Source: Mycobacterium sp. PSTR-4-N (GTDB taxonomy: Bacteria > Actinomycetota > Actinomycetes > Mycobacteriales > Mycobacteriaceae). From it: a DNA stretch of 64,000 nucleotides. The notes beneath the pieces are model-generated. The model saw only the letters and a list, made by a program, of their open reading frames with translations. It was not told the origin of the DNA and made no database searches. The position numbers and the translations under genes were made by a program. The DNA lies in assembly GCF_022348085.1 (NCBI RefSeq), contig NZ_JAKRFN010000004.1, positions 1-64,000 of the forward strand, read 5' to 3'. Shown piece after piece: positions 15,123 to 24,120 of this stretch (positions within the stretch are counted from its first letter, which is position 1; each line of letters starts with the position of its first letter).

Positions 15123-16517
15123 GTGACCACATCGATCGAGACTCCGCTTTCGCGGCTGACCGAGCAGGAGCTCGAGAAGCTCGCCAAGGAATTCGACGCG
15201 ATCCATGACGAGGTCTTCGCCGAACTGGGTGACCGCGACCGCCAGTACATCAAGACCGTGATCTCGGTGCAGAGACAGATCGTGGTGGCCGGACGCGTGC
15301 TGCTGCTGGCGTCACGATCGCGCACCGCCTGGGTGCTCGGCACCGCCTGTCTCAGCATGGCCAAGATCTTGGAGAACATGGAACTCGGTCACAACATCAT
15401 GCACGGCCAATGGGATTGGATGAACGATCCGGACATCCATTCCTCGGTCTGGGACTGGGACACCGCCTCGAGCGCGGAGGCCTGGAAGCACTCGCACAAC
15501 TACATCCATCACACCTTCACCAACATCCGGGGCAAGGACAAGGATCTCGGCTACGAGATCATGCGGATCGACCCGAATCAGAAGTGGCGCAAGGCGAATC
15601 TGGGGCAGCCGCTCTACAACCTCCTCCTCACCATCCTGTTCGAATGGGGTGTGGCGCTGCACGACACCGACGTCGAGGCGCTGTGGCGGGGCGAGAAGAC
15701 GATGGCCGACCTCAAAGACGACTTCAAGAGCATCGCCGGTAAGGCGCGCCAGCAGATCGTCAAGGACTACATCGGCTGGCCGGTGATCAGTGCGGGCGCG
15801 TTCGCGTTGGCGAAGCTCGCGCTGCGCGACCGGATCGACCAGCCTGCGACCTCCCGCATCGGCCGTCGCGTGCGCCAGGCGTCCAAGGGCCGTCGCGCCT
15901 CAGCCATCGCCGCCGTGCTGGACCGGGTGGCGCCCGGGGTCGAAAGCACCTTCCTGCGTACCCTCGCCGCGGACGCGGTGGCCAACCTCGTCCGCAACGT
16001 CTGGGCACACGCGATCATCTTCTGCGGTCATTTCCCCGACCAGACGTACACGTTCAGCGAGGAAGAAGTCGCCGACGAGACGCGCGGCGGATGGTATGTC
16101 CGCCAGCTCGTCGGTGCGGCGAACATCGAGGGCAGCCCGCTGTTCCACGTGATCAGCGGGAACCTCGGCTACCAGGTCGAGCACCATCTGTACCCGGACA
16201 TGCCGAGCAGCCGATACTCGGAGATCGCCCCGAAGGTCAAGGACATCTGCGAGCGCTACGAGTTGCCGTACAACACCGGTCGGTTCGGCAAGCAGTGGTT
16301 CACGGTGCATCGCACCATCTTTCGGCTCGCTCTGCCGGGCGGAAAGCCCCGCCCCAAGCCGGGTCCCTACCGCGGCAACGATGTCGAGCGTCGCCCGCAG
16401 GGGGTCAGCGAGGCTGCCCGATTCCGCGAGAGGGTGCCGGCCGAGCACCCGGATGCCGGTCCTGAGCATCAGTCCTCGGGTGTGTCGGTCGATCCGCCCC
16501 CTCGCGGAGACGACTGA
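15123..16517 (+). CDS. desA3: Membrane stearoyl-CoA delta-9 desaturase
   Basis: This 464-aa acyl-CoA desaturase makes oleate from stearoyl-CoA at the inner membrane. The three His boxes of the di-iron membrane desaturases are present: GHNIMHGQWDW, HSHNYIHHTF and QVEHHLYPDMPS. Two hydrophobic regions flank them (about 55-85 and 165-200). The GTG start is preceded by GGAAGG. It is paired with its flavin/iron-sulfur reductase immediately upstream. The C terminus has a Pro/Arg-rich disordered tail. Confidence 0.93.
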   Translation: MTTSIETPLSRLTEQELEKLAKEFDAIHDEVFAELGDRDRQYIKTVISVQRQIVVAGRVLLLASRSRTAWVLGTACLSMAKILENMELGHNIMHGQWDWMNDPDIHSSVWDWDTASSAEAWKHSHNYIHHTFTNIRGKDKDLGYEIMRIDPNQKWRKANLGQPLYNLLLTILFEWGVALHDTDVEALWRGEKTMADLKDDFKSIAGKARQQIVKDYIGWPVISAGAFALAKLALRDRIDQPATSRIGRRVRQASKGRRASAIAAVLDRVAPGVESTFLRTLAADAVANLVRNVWAHAIIFCGHFPDQTYTFSEEEVADETRGGWYVRQLVGAANIEGSPLFHVISGNLGYQVEHHLYPDMPSSRYSEIAPKVKDICERYELPYNTGRFGKQWFTVHRTIFRLALPGGKPRPKPGPYRGNDVERRPQGVSEAARFRERVPAEHPDAGPEHQSSGVSVDPPPRGDD

Positions 16518-16526
16518 CCGAACACG

Positions 16527-16868
16527 TCACGCAGATGTGCGGCGTCGCGATGCCAGTGTCATGACCGCTGGCACCGCGACCGCCACCACACCCAGGCCGC
16601 ACAAAAAGAGAGTCCCCAATCGGCGATCCTCGAGTTCTTTCTGGCACAGGGCCACATAATCCGGGCGTACCACCAGCTCGCCGTCGATCCTGGCATTCTC
16701 GGTGGTTTCCGGTTGCAGGGCACGCGCTTCTGACAGATCGGCGGCCACGGCGCTCCCACAGCTGACGCTACGACCCTCCGGGTCGATCGACACGCCGGTC
16801 AGCAGACCGACGACGCCGACGATGATGGCGACGGCACCGAGTGACATGACGATTCTCTTCACGATCAT
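16527..16868 (-). CDS. Two-helix membrane protein of unknown function
   Basis: The protein has an N-terminal helix (VMSLGAVAIIVGVVGLLTGV), an extracytoplasmic loop with two Cys (SVSCGSA and ALCQKEL) and a C-terminal helix (LGTLFLCGLGVVAVAVPAVM). Starts at 16910, 16868 or 16847 are all possible because none has a strong SD. No family is recognised. It converges with desA3 across a 9-bp gap. Confidence 0.55.
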   Translation of the reverse strand: MIVKRIVMSLGAVAIIVGVVGLLTGVSIDPEGRSVSCGSAVAADLSEARALQPETTENARIDGELVVRPDYVALCQKELEDRRLGTLFLCGLGVVAVAVPAVMTLASRRRTSA

Positions 16869-16937
16869 CCGGTATCTGTACCCAGCGGCGCGCAGATGAT
16901 CCGTCGGCATTCGTGGGGTGCCGCCGCGTCGCGCTGA

Positions 16938-17447
16938 TCAGGGGGTCTGCACAGGACAGGCGTTCACCGGGACCGGAATCGTGATGTCGCCCGCGCGCTC
17001 GAACGAGAACGTCACATCAGCGGTCTTCGCCGGCTTCAGGCCGGGGTCCAACCCGTCCAGGCGAACCGGCGCCAGAGTCCCCGAGGCGTCCGGGCCGGCG
17101 GGCTGGCCGTAGGCGACCGTCGACTCCGGTGGTATGACGGCGTCGGCTGGAACGCGGGCCTGACGGGCAGAGTCGGTGGAGACGGCGAGCAACGTCTCCG
17201 ATTCCGCATCGCGGTTGTTGGTGACGGTGAACCGCAGCGCTGCGCCGGCATTCAGTTGGAGGGCACAGCGACCGGGGACGAAGGCGGGCACGATGAAGGC
17301 GTTCTCCACAGTGGTGGCCTCGGTCGTCGAGCCGGTTCCGCGGTTGGGGGACCGAAGTGCAGCGTCGTCGTCGCTGCACCCGGTCAGCAGTGTCAACGCG
17401 GCGGCAGCGATGGTGGCCGGTGTGCGTACGGAAACGTTGGTGAGCAT
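16938..17447 (-). CDS. Lipoprotein, LpqE/PCuAC-like
   Basis: The start at 17447 follows AAGGAGA. A signal sequence ends in the lipobox LTGCSDDD (Cys about 25). The mature domain is beta-rich with NAFIVPAFVPG, FTVTNNRDAESETLLAVST and a closing FSFERAGDITIPVPV. This resembles mycobacterial LpqE, a surface lipoprotein with a PCuAC-like fold. A copper role is not shown because the Met/His pair typical of PCuAC is not obvious. Confidence 0.65.
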   Translation of the reverse strand: MLTNVSVRTPATIAAAALTLLTGCSDDDAALRSPNRGTGSTTEATTVENAFIVPAFVPGRCALQLNAGAALRFTVTNNRDAESETLLAVSTDSARQARVPADAVIPPESTVAYGQPAGPDASGTLAPVRLDGLDPGLKPAKTADVTFSFERAGDITIPVPVNACPVQTP

Positions 17448-17549
17448 TCGATCTCCTTCTGCAGCTGTCGACACGAGGGTTCCCGGACTGGCGAAAACGA
17501 TTCATCCGCCGTCGCGCAATGGACACTTCACAGCATTTATTGCAAAACG

Positions 17550-17560
17550 GCAACGATTGC
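17550..17560. promoter_or_regulatory. Recurrent palindrome GCAACGATTGC (site 2)
   Basis: It lies in the 185-bp gap between the lipoprotein and the first SigF-family gene, 73 bp upstream of the sigma start. It is identical to the copy at 41100 and is the reverse complement of the copy at 53566. Confidence 0.45.
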
Positions 17561-17632
17561 GGCGAGTCGGCGCCGGCGTCGTCTACCGGGGTACTCGTTC
17601 GATGACATCCGAGCGACCGGAGGAAGATCGCG

Positions 17633-18499
17633 TTGACCGTCATCGACACTCCTCGTGTCGGTTCGCCACTCGGCAGCGAGAAATCTGCACGAGTCGGCCG
17701 GGTGCCGCGTCGGACGGGCCGGCCCCGCCATGTCAGACCAGAGCAGATCGACCACCTCGTCACGCGGCTCTCGCAGGCCGAGAACGCCGGTCAGCGCGCG
17801 ATGTGGCGCAACCGAGTGGTGACGACGTGCCTCCCCGTCGCCGACAACATCGCCTCCCGATTCGTCGGCCGTGGGGAACCCGCCGACGACCTCATGCAGG
17901 TGGCTCGTCTGGGGCTGGTCAAGGCGGTGGACCGCTTCGAGGCCGGCCGCGGGCACTTCCTGGCCTTCGCCGTCCCCACGATTCGCGGAGAGCTGCTGCG
18001 GCACTTCCGGGATCACGGCTGGATGGTCCACGTCCCCCGCGCGGTACAGGAGATGCACCTTCGCTCGCGCGCGATGAGCGATGTGCTGTGCCAGCGGCTG
18101 GGCTCCACGCCGACCCCGAGACAAGTGGCCACAGAACTGGGCGTCGACGGCGACGACATGGTCGAGGGACTCGACGTGGCGTCCGCCTACCACCCGGTGT
18201 CCCTCGACGGACCCGTCGACGCGGCGGCGGGGGAGGCGAGCGCCACCGTCGGAGCGCTCCACGGAGTCGACGATCCCGGGTTCGACAGAGTCGACGACAT
18301 GGCGACGGTCGCCAGCGCGATCGCAGAACTCGACCACCGGCGCAGGTCGATCCTGCGATTGATCTTCTTCGAAGGTCTCACTCAGCGGGAGGCGGCACGT
18401 CGGCTCGACATCTCCCAGGTGCATGTGTCGCGGCTTCTCAACGACACACTCGACCGGATCCGGGCGCGCGCCGCGCATGGAGAGAACGAACAGGGGTAA
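17633..18499 (+). CDS. SigF/SigB-family RNA polymerase sigma factor (copy 1)
   Basis: The 288-aa sigma-70 family protein has region 2 (ADDLMQVARLGLVKAVDRFE, then FAVPTIRGELLRHFRDHGWM), region 3 (VHVPRAVQEMHLRSR, TPRQVATELG) and region 4 (ILRLIFFEGLTQREAARRLD, then ISQVHVSRLL). The FRDHGWMVHVPR junction is typical of the general-stress B/F/G subgroup. A TTG start is used, with GGAGGA ideally placed. Canonical mycobacterial sigF has the anti-sigma gene rsbW directly upstream; none is here, so this is an additional paralogue whose control is unknown. Confidence 0.88.
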   Translation: MTVIDTPRVGSPLGSEKSARVGRVPRRTGRPRHVRPEQIDHLVTRLSQAENAGQRAMWRNRVVTTCLPVADNIASRFVGRGEPADDLMQVARLGLVKAVDRFEAGRGHFLAFAVPTIRGELLRHFRDHGWMVHVPRAVQEMHLRSRAMSDVLCQRLGSTPTPRQVATELGVDGDDMVEGLDVASAYHPVSLDGPVDAAAGEASATVGALHGVDDPGFDRVDDMATVASAIAELDHRRRSILRLIFFEGLTQREAARRLDISQVHVSRLLNDTLDRIRARAAHGENEQG

Positions 18500-18533
18500 G
18501 CGTCGCAATGACGTAGGAGCGAAAGGAGGCACG

Positions 18534-18947
18534 ATGGAGGTCACCACGTCGAGGACGCGACCACTGTCGCGGGCCCTGCGCGGCGCACTCGGCGCGCCGC
18601 GCATTGCCGATGTACTGGTACCGCTTCTCAAATCGCGGCTGAGGCATCTGTGGGGTCGTCGTGTGGTGCTCGTGGAGCAGCTCGACGGCGTCGGTCCGGG
18701 CTCTGCGGTGCACGGTCCTCGCTATGCATTGCTCGATGTCGTCGAGCATCCCGCCGTCAACACATTCGTGGTCGCAGTGTCCTCGGATCGGGAGGAACGG
18801 ATCTTCAGGGAGAACGCCGTGGATCGGATCAAGGTGTATGCCGACAGTCTGTCGGTCCAGCCGTGGCGCGCCGACATCCTCGCCGACACCGCTCAGAACG
18901 GCCGAGCGATCCCGGTGGCGCGGATCAGCATGACCGCGACCGGCTGA
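18534..18947 (+). CDS. Hypothetical protein downstream of the sigma factor (137 aa)
   Basis: The ATG is preceded by AAAGGAGG. The N terminus is basic (SRTRPLSRALRGALGAP) and the rest is a compact alpha/beta segment (VVLVEQLDGVGPGSAVHGPR, VNTFVVAVSSDREER). It lies 34 bp after the sigma gene and is probably co-transcribed. It shows no anti-sigma (HATPase) or STAS motif, so it is not a classic sigma partner. No family is recognised. Confidence 0.6.
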   Translation: MEVTTSRTRPLSRALRGALGAPRIADVLVPLLKSRLRHLWGRRVVLVEQLDGVGPGSAVHGPRYALLDVVEHPAVNTFVVAVSSDREERIFRENAVDRIKVYADSLSVQPWRADILADTAQNGRAIPVARISMTATG

Positions 18948-18957
18948 GGAGCCGACG

Positions 18958-19437
18958 TCAGGCCCTGCGCTCACTGAACACCGACACCGAGCCCTTGGCT
19001 TCGAAGAGGGCGAGATCGACCTCGGCCGGGTCGCGTAACCCGTGCTGCCGGAGGATGGCGTCGATGTCGGCGCGTGTCAATCCGGCGCGGCGCATGTTGC
19101 GGTGATCGAGTTCGCCGTCCGAGATCAGTACGCGCACAGGCGGATCGACGAGCCGGCGAATTCCGTCGAAGAACCGCAGGCGCGACACCACCCCGTGTGC
19201 GGCGATGAGGGTCAGCAGTGCGGCCGCGCCGGTGACGAACGAGGTGTCCGCGGCTGTCGACGTCCGCCCGACGATGGCACCGACCGCGACGGCGGCCACC
19301 CAGTCGAACGGAGTGAACTCCGCAAGCGTGCGCCGCTGCCCGAACCGGAACGCGGCCGCGGCCGTGATGAACAGGGCCAGCGCCTTGAGCGCCGCGAACG
19401 CAGGGTGTTGCCAGCCGTCGAAAATCTCGTTGCTCAT
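18958..19437 (-). CDS. DUF421 (YetF-like) membrane protein
   Basis: Three N-terminal transmembrane helices precede the DUF421 cytosolic domain (PVRVLISDGELDHRNMRRAG, then LTRADIDAILRQHGLRDPAE, and VDLALFEAKGSVSVF). The start at 19437 follows AGGAGA. It is the last gene of the leftward ccm operon, 16 bp after the antiporter. YetF-type proteins are linked to membrane stress and spore germination, but their activity is not defined. Confidence 0.8.
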   Translation of the reverse strand: MSNEIFDGWQHPAFAALKALALFITAAAAFRFGQRRTLAEFTPFDWVAAVAVGAIVGRTSTAADTSFVTGAAALLTLIAAHGVVSRLRFFDGIRRLVDPPVRVLISDGELDHRNMRRAGLTRADIDAILRQHGLRDPAEVDLALFEAKGSVSVFSERRA

Positions 19438-19453
19438 CGCGATTCTCCTGAGA

Positions 19454-20674
19454 TCACTTCGTCGGCGCGTCCGCCGTCTCGGGTTGCGGGTCGGTCGCGC
19501 CACCCGGCAGATCGGTGGGCGGTTCGACGTGGAGCATCTTCGCAACAGGTACGTCCGTGGTGGAGTGCAGGACGATCGACAACGCGATGGTGGCTGCGAC
19601 GATCGCGAAAACCCGTTCCCCGTCCGGGATGCCGGACTGTAGCACCAGCAGGCCGTAGACCACCGACGCGAATCCCTTGGGGCCGAACCACGCTGCGGTC
19701 CAGCGCTCTTGGGCCGGCAGTCGTGTGCGTAGCATCGACAGCAGCAGTGCGGCAGGCCGTACAAGCAGGATGGCGATGACGGGCACCAACCAGTCCCGCC
19801 AGCTGAGGCCGAACAGCAGATCTGGCGTGATCAGCGCCCCGAAGACGATGAGCGCAGCGAACTTGGCCAGCTCGGAGACCAGATCACCGAAGCGTTCGAA
19901 TCGCTCGGCCGCCGCTCCGTGCATGGTCGCCAGTGTGGAACCGGCGGCGAATGCAGCCAGATAGGCGTTGGCATGGGTGAGATGGCATGTCGCGTACACG
20001 ACGATCGCGATCGCGGCCGGGCCCAACGGCTGCAGTCGTGGCTCCGCCGAGAACACCGGCAGCCGCCACAGCAAGGCCACCGCCGCGGCGATGGCAGCCC
20101 CCAGCACCAGTCCCGACACCAATTCGGTCCCGACATTCCACAATTCGGCTTCCTGGTGCTGCGCGGTGGCCAGAAAAATCAACACGAACGGAAGCGCGAG
20201 GCCGTCGTTGAGGCCCGACTCCACGTTGAGCAGTCGGCGCAGCCGAAGTGGCACGTCGTCCCGCCCGACGAGGGCCGACGCGAAGACCGGGTCCGTCGGG
20301 GAGAGGATCGCACCGATGAGAAAGGAGGTCGTCCAATCCAGTCCGAGCAGAAAGTGCGCCGGCACGGCGATACCGACCATCGTCAGAGGCATGCCGAGAC
20401 CGAGCGCACGCCCGGACAATCGCCAGTTCTCGCGCAGCGCGGGAAGACACGCGCGTTGGCCGTCGGTGAACAGCACCACGAACAGTGCCAGATCAGCCAG
20501 TACGGACACGATCTCGTCGTCGGCATGGATGTCGTCCACGCCGAATCCGCCCGGCCCGAGCAGCGCTCCGGCAGCCAGGAACAGCAGCGCGGTCGACAAC
20601 ACGGTGCGAGCGGCCAGTCCGGACAGTGACACGCTGATCAACAACACGAGTCCGAATGCCAGCACCAACGCCAT
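19454..20674 (-). CDS. Cation/proton antiporter, CPA1 (NhaP-like)
   Basis: The 406-aa protein has about twelve transmembrane helices. LSPTDPVFASALVG with the paired Asp region is the ion-binding helix of CPA1/CPA2 antiporters, followed by LRRLLNVESGLNDGLALP, which is the conserved NESGLNDG-like motif. It would exchange Na+ or K+ for H+ at the inner membrane. The start at 20674 is 2 bp after the stop of the 48-aa ORF, so it is part of the ccm operon. Linkage to respiration suggests pH or ion balance for the oxidase. Confidence 0.85.
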   Translation of the reverse strand: MALVLAFGLVLLISVSLSGLAARTVLSTALLFLAAGALLGPGGFGVDDIHADDEIVSVLADLALFVVLFTDGQRACLPALRENWRLSGRALGLGMPLTMVGIAVPAHFLLGLDWTTSFLIGAILSPTDPVFASALVGRDDVPLRLRRLLNVESGLNDGLALPFVLIFLATAQHQEAELWNVGTELVSGLVLGAAIAAAVALLWRLPVFSAEPRLQPLGPAAIAIVVYATCHLTHANAYLAAFAAGSTLATMHGAAAERFERFGDLVSELAKFAALIVFGALITPDLLFGLSWRDWLVPVIAILLVRPAALLLSMLRTRLPAQERWTAAWFGPKGFASVVYGLLVLQSGIPDGERVFAIVAATIALSIVLHSTTDVPVAKMLHVEPPTDLPGGATDPQPETADAPTK

Positions 20675-20676
20675 GA

Positions 20677-20823
20677 CTACCGGCCGTCCGGAAGGCGCCG
20701 ACGGATGAGACAGGCGTCGGCAGGTGACGAGGCGCGGCCCACCGCGGCTACCATGATGGTGACCGCAGACAGGGTAACGACCGGGGTCACCCAGGTCGGT
20801 GCGGTCAGCCAGTGGGCGGCCAA
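20677..20823 (-). CDS. 48-aa membrane protein in the ccm operon (TTG start)
   Basis: A strong SD (GAGGAGG) lies 4 bp before a TTG at 20823, inside the 3' end of ccmH. The product is a single hydrophobic helix (WVTPVVTLSAVTIMVAAVG) with a short basic tail ending RRRLPDGR. The stop TAG is 2 bp before the antiporter ATG. It may be a small subunit of the antiporter or of the Ccm machinery. The strength of the SD and the tight packing argue that it is real. Confidence 0.6.
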   Translation of the reverse strand: MAAHWLTAPTWVTPVVTLSAVTIMVAAVGRASSPADACLIRRRLPDGR

Positions 20824-21647
20824 GGAACCTCCTCGTGTGGTGTGGTGGGCATCGTGCCGACGCCCAACAGTCGACGGACCTCCGCGGCCGCCGGATGGTG
20901 AGGGGCGATCGCGAGGAAGCGGTCAAGAGTCACTTCCCCGTCGCGGGGCGCTGAAACTCGCTGTGCCAGTCCGAGGATCAGTAGTGCATCCGGATCGTCC
21001 GGGGCTTGCGCCCTGGCCTGCGCGGCCAGTGCCGCAGCCTCGTCCGCGCGTCCGGCTTTCAGGAGCGCGAAGGCATGCTCGAGTTGCGCCGCGGGCTCGC
21101 CCCGAGTGGCCGCGGCGTCGGCGGATCCCCCCTGGTCTGAGATCCGCCACGGCGACCACCACGACGCGGCCATGACACCAGCGACGATCGCCATGGCGAG
21201 GACACTTCCGACCGCGAACACCCTCGTGGGTGCGATGTTCCGCGGCGACGCCGGGACCACCTCCCGGTCTCGTCGTCGGTGACGGGTCACGACGACCGCC
21301 GCCGCGATCGCCGCGGCACCGAGGATCGGCAACACCCACAGCATGGCCCGTGCGGCGCGTCCTCCGTCACGGAGAACGTCGGACCCGTAGCGATCGGCGA
21401 ACCACGCACGCACCTGTTCCGGGGTCTCTCCGGTGTCCAGCCGGTCCCGGATCACCTGCCGCATACCGGCCGCGACAGGGGAATCCGATTGCGCCACCGA
21501 CTGACCCGCGCACGACGGGCATGTCAGCGATGCTGCCACCTCGGTGGCCGGATCCGGCGCGTCTGACCCGGTGGAGGTGGCGACGATCACCGCCACTGCG
21601 GCGGCGGCGAGCAGCATCACGGTCAGCCAGCCACGGCGGCGCGTCAC
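20805..21647 (-). CDS. ccmH: Cytochrome c maturation protein CcmH with CcmI-like TPR domain
   Basis: The GTG at 21647 overlaps the ccmG stop (GTGA). After an N-terminal TM helix comes the CcmH signature SLTCPSCAGQSVAQSDSPVA with the LxCPxC redox pair that reduces apocytochrome c, then a second helix. A further TM helix and a C-terminal TPR-like region (LEHAFALLKAGRADEAAALA, LILGLAQRVSAP) follow, matching CcmI, which binds the apocytochrome. The fusion of H and I is known in some bacteria. It is membrane-bound with the redox site outside the cytoplasm. Confidence 0.9.
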   Translation of the reverse strand: MTRRRGWLTVMLLAAAAVAVIVATSTGSDAPDPATEVAASLTCPSCAGQSVAQSDSPVAAGMRQVIRDRLDTGETPEQVRAWFADRYGSDVLRDGGRAARAMLWVLPILGAAAIAAAVVVTRHRRRDREVVPASPRNIAPTRVFAVGSVLAMAIVAGVMAASWWSPWRISDQGGSADAAATRGEPAAQLEHAFALLKAGRADEAAALAAQARAQAPDDPDALLILGLAQRVSAPRDGEVTLDRFLAIAPHHPAAAEVRRLLGVGTMPTTPHEEVPWPPTG

Positions 21648-22201
21648 GACTGCACCATGGGCGCCACCCATTCATCGAGCCAGTCGACGGTGATCGGACC
21701 GAATGCGTGCAACCTCAGCATGCCGGAGCGGTCGACGACGAAGGTCTCGGGCACGCCGCGCACACCGAGGTCGATGGACGACACACCATCGGGATCCTCG
21801 ACGACAGTGAGGTGTTCGGCGTCCGCCGCGGCGAGGAGGGCCCGGGTGGATTCGGGCTCGTCGCGCATCGCGATACCGACGAACTCCACGCCCTGACCGG
21901 CGAAGTCACGAGCAGCCTGCGCGATGAGCGGAACCTCGTCGCGACAGGGCGAACACCACGATGCCATCACGTTGAGGACGACGATCTGGCCCCGATATTG
22001 CTCCAGGCGGAACTCCTGACCCGACAGTGTCGTCCCCGCCAGCGGCGGCGCCTGCCGGTCGGGGTGCTGGGTTATCGGCAGCGAGGTGCCTTCGGTTCCC
22101 GCCGGCCGGTCGAGGCCGGCTGCGAGCACGGCGCCGAGCGCGACGACGGCAACGAGACCGCCGATCATCGTGCCGACTCTGCGGCCCCGGCGATCGGTCA
22201 T
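21644..22201 (-). CDS. ccmG: Thiol-disulfide oxidoreductase CcmG/DsbE
   Basis: The 185-aa protein has one N-terminal TM anchor (about 10-30) and a thioredoxin fold with NVMASWCSPCRDEVP as the redox-active CxxC site and a cis-Pro region in VRGVPETFVVD. It passes reducing power to CcmH and apocytochrome c outside the cytoplasm. It overlaps ccmF upstream and ccmH downstream by 4 bp each. Confidence 0.92.
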   Translation of the reverse strand: MTDRRGRRVGTMIGGLVAVVALGAVLAAGLDRPAGTEGTSLPITQHPDRQAPPLAGTTLSGQEFRLEQYRGQIVVLNVMASWCSPCRDEVPLIAQAARDFAGQGVEFVGIAMRDEPESTRALLAAADAEHLTVVEDPDGVSSIDLGVRGVPETFVVDRSGMLRLHAFGPITVDWLDEWVAPMVQS

Positions 22202-24120
22202 GACCCCACCCCGGCAGGTTCACGTGTGACATCGCTGCCGTCTGCACTCGGGGAGCCGCCCTCACCACGGAGGCGGCTCTGCAGAAGCGCCGTCGCACCT
22301 GCGCCCGCGACGATCAACCCGCCCAACCACAACAGCCAGACGAACGGGTTGACCGCGAGTCGTACCGTCGCCGTCGGACCGGCCGGATCGACGGCCGTCA
22401 GCGTCACGTAGACGTCTCCGGTCGGCCGGGTGATGATGGCCGGCGCGCCGACAGTGCTGTCGCGACCCGGGTAGTGGTGCAGCAGAGGGGCGGCCGCCCC
22501 GAATGATCCGCCCGCGTCCGCGAGCGACAGACGGGCCGACACCGTCGTCCGGTCCGGGCCGGCCTCGCGGTCCACGCCGGTCAGCGTGGCGGTGACGCCC
22601 CCCACGCTGATCGCATCACCGGGGCGCAGCTGCCCGGTGTTCGCCTGACCGTAGGATGCGGACGCCGCGATACCGATTGCGATCACGGCGACACCCAGGT
22701 GTGCCGCCAGACCGGCCCGGCCTCCTCGTCGTGCGGTCGTGACAACGCCGGCCGACACGAACGCGGCCAGCCCGAACGTCGTCAACGCGAGCATCGTTGT
22801 CGGCCAGAAGATCCCGACGACGACCACCGTGAGCAGGCCGGCCGACACGGGCACGATCAGCGTCCGCGACGCGAGGCCGCCGTCGGTCGTGGACAGCTGC
22901 CACACACCCATCAGGAGCAGGACCGCGAGGAAGAGCGGGACTGCCGTGCGAGTGAAATACGCCGTGTCGACGGCGGCCTGGCTGCCCGACATCAGTTGGC
23001 TGATCAGCGGATAGAGGGTGCCGACGAGGACGACGGCGGTGATCGTGAGCAGCAGCGCAGCCTGATACAGAAGTGCCGTGTCGCGCGCCCACCAGCGCCA
23101 CGGCGGTGCCGATGGCGGCGGATCGTGACCGGGGCCCCTGATCAACAGCGCCGTCACGATCGCCGCGATCAGGATGGTGAACGCGAGAAGCATGGGGCCC
23201 AGCGGCGATTCGGTGAAGCTGTGGATGCTGGCGATCACTCCGGAGCGGGTGAGGAACGTGCCCAGCAGAACGAGAAGGAACGTCGCGCAGAACAGGGCGA
23301 CCGCCCACCCGCGGCGATCGGATCGATGGCGGACCATGGTGACGTGCAACGCCGCGGTACTGGTCAGCCACGGCAACAGCGAAGCGTTTTCGACAGGATC
23401 CCAGGCCCAGTACCCGCCCCAGCCGAGCACGGCATACGACCACCACGCGCCGAGCACGATGCCGGCCGTCAACAGCACCCAGGCACCGAGCGCCCAGCGC
23501 CGGGCAGATCGAAGCCAGGCATCGTCGTTGCCACCGGTGATCAACGCGGCCACGGCGAGGCCGAACGGAACCACCATGCCCACATACCCCGCATAGAGCA
23601 GAGGCGGATGCACACCCATCGCCGGATGCTCACGCAACAACGGATTGGGGCCGGGGCCGTCTGCCGGCACAGCGCCCGTTCGCTCGAAGGGATTGGCGGC
23701 GAACAGGATCAGAGCGAAGAAGAACACCGCCACGAGAGTCACGACAGCCAGCGCCCACGCACGTTCGCGCGTCGGCCGCCGGCCGGTTCCTGCCGCGAGT
23801 AGCGCGGCCGCAGCGCTGAGGACGAACACCCACAGCATGATCGAGCCGTCCAGTGCCGACCACACGCTGGTGATCGTGAAGTACAGCGGCACATGACGCC
23901 CACCGTTCTCGGCGACGAATCCGACACTGAAATCGTGGGTGATCAAAGCCCATTCGAGCGCGCCCAGACCCAGCGCCGCCGCCAGCACCATCGTGCCTGT
24001 CGCCCAGCGGGCGGCTCTGACGTACTTGTCCGACAGAGCAGCGGCCCACCACAGGATGCATGCGATGAGGGCCGCGGCCAGCCCGGCGCCGATCGAGAGG
24101 TTGCCGAGCGCGCCGGTCAC
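22198..24120 (-). CDS. ccmF: Haem lyase subunit CcmF
   Basis: The 640-aa polytopic protein has about fourteen TM helices and the WWD haem-handling motif (WGGYWAWDPVENASLLPWL), along with PLLYAGYVGMV and conserved His (HVTMVRH, HPPLLY). It joins haem from CcmE to apocytochrome c with CcmH. It shares 4-bp overlaps with ccmE and ccmG. Length and motif order match standard CcmF. Confidence 0.95.
   Translation of the reverse strand: MTGALGNLSIGAGLAAALIACILWWAAALSDKYVRAARWATGTMVLAAALGLGALEWALITHDFSVGFVAENGGRHVPLYFTITSVWSALDGSIMLWVFVLSAAAALLAAGTGRRPTRERAWALAVVTLVAVFFFALILFAANPFERTGAVPADGPGPNPLLREHPAMGVHPPLLYAGYVGMVVPFGLAVAALITGGNDDAWLRSARRWALGAWVLLTAGIVLGAWWSYAVLGWGGYWAWDPVENASLLPWLTSTAALHVTMVRHRSDRRGWAVALFCATFLLVLLGTFLTRSGVIASIHSFTESPLGPMLLAFTILIAAIVTALLIRGPGHDPPPSAPPWRWWARDTALLYQAALLLTITAVVLVGTLYPLISQLMSGSQAAVDTAYFTRTAVPLFLAVLLLMGVWQLSTTDGGLASRTLIVPVSAGLLTVVVVGIFWPTTMLALTTFGLAAFVSAGVVTTARRGGRAGLAAHLGVAVIAIGIAASASYGQANTGQLRPGDAISVGGVTATLTGVDREAGPDRTTVSARLSLADAGGSFGAAAPLLHHYPGRDSTVGAPAIITRPTGDVYVTLTAVDPAGPTATVRLAVNPFVWLLWLGGLIVAGAGATALLQSRLRGEGGSPSADGSDVTREPAGVGS

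Noticed and set aside
17589..17594. GGGTAC as a SigF -10 for the first sigma gene.
   Set aside because: No GTTT-like -35 is found at 15-17 bp, so autoregulation is not supported.
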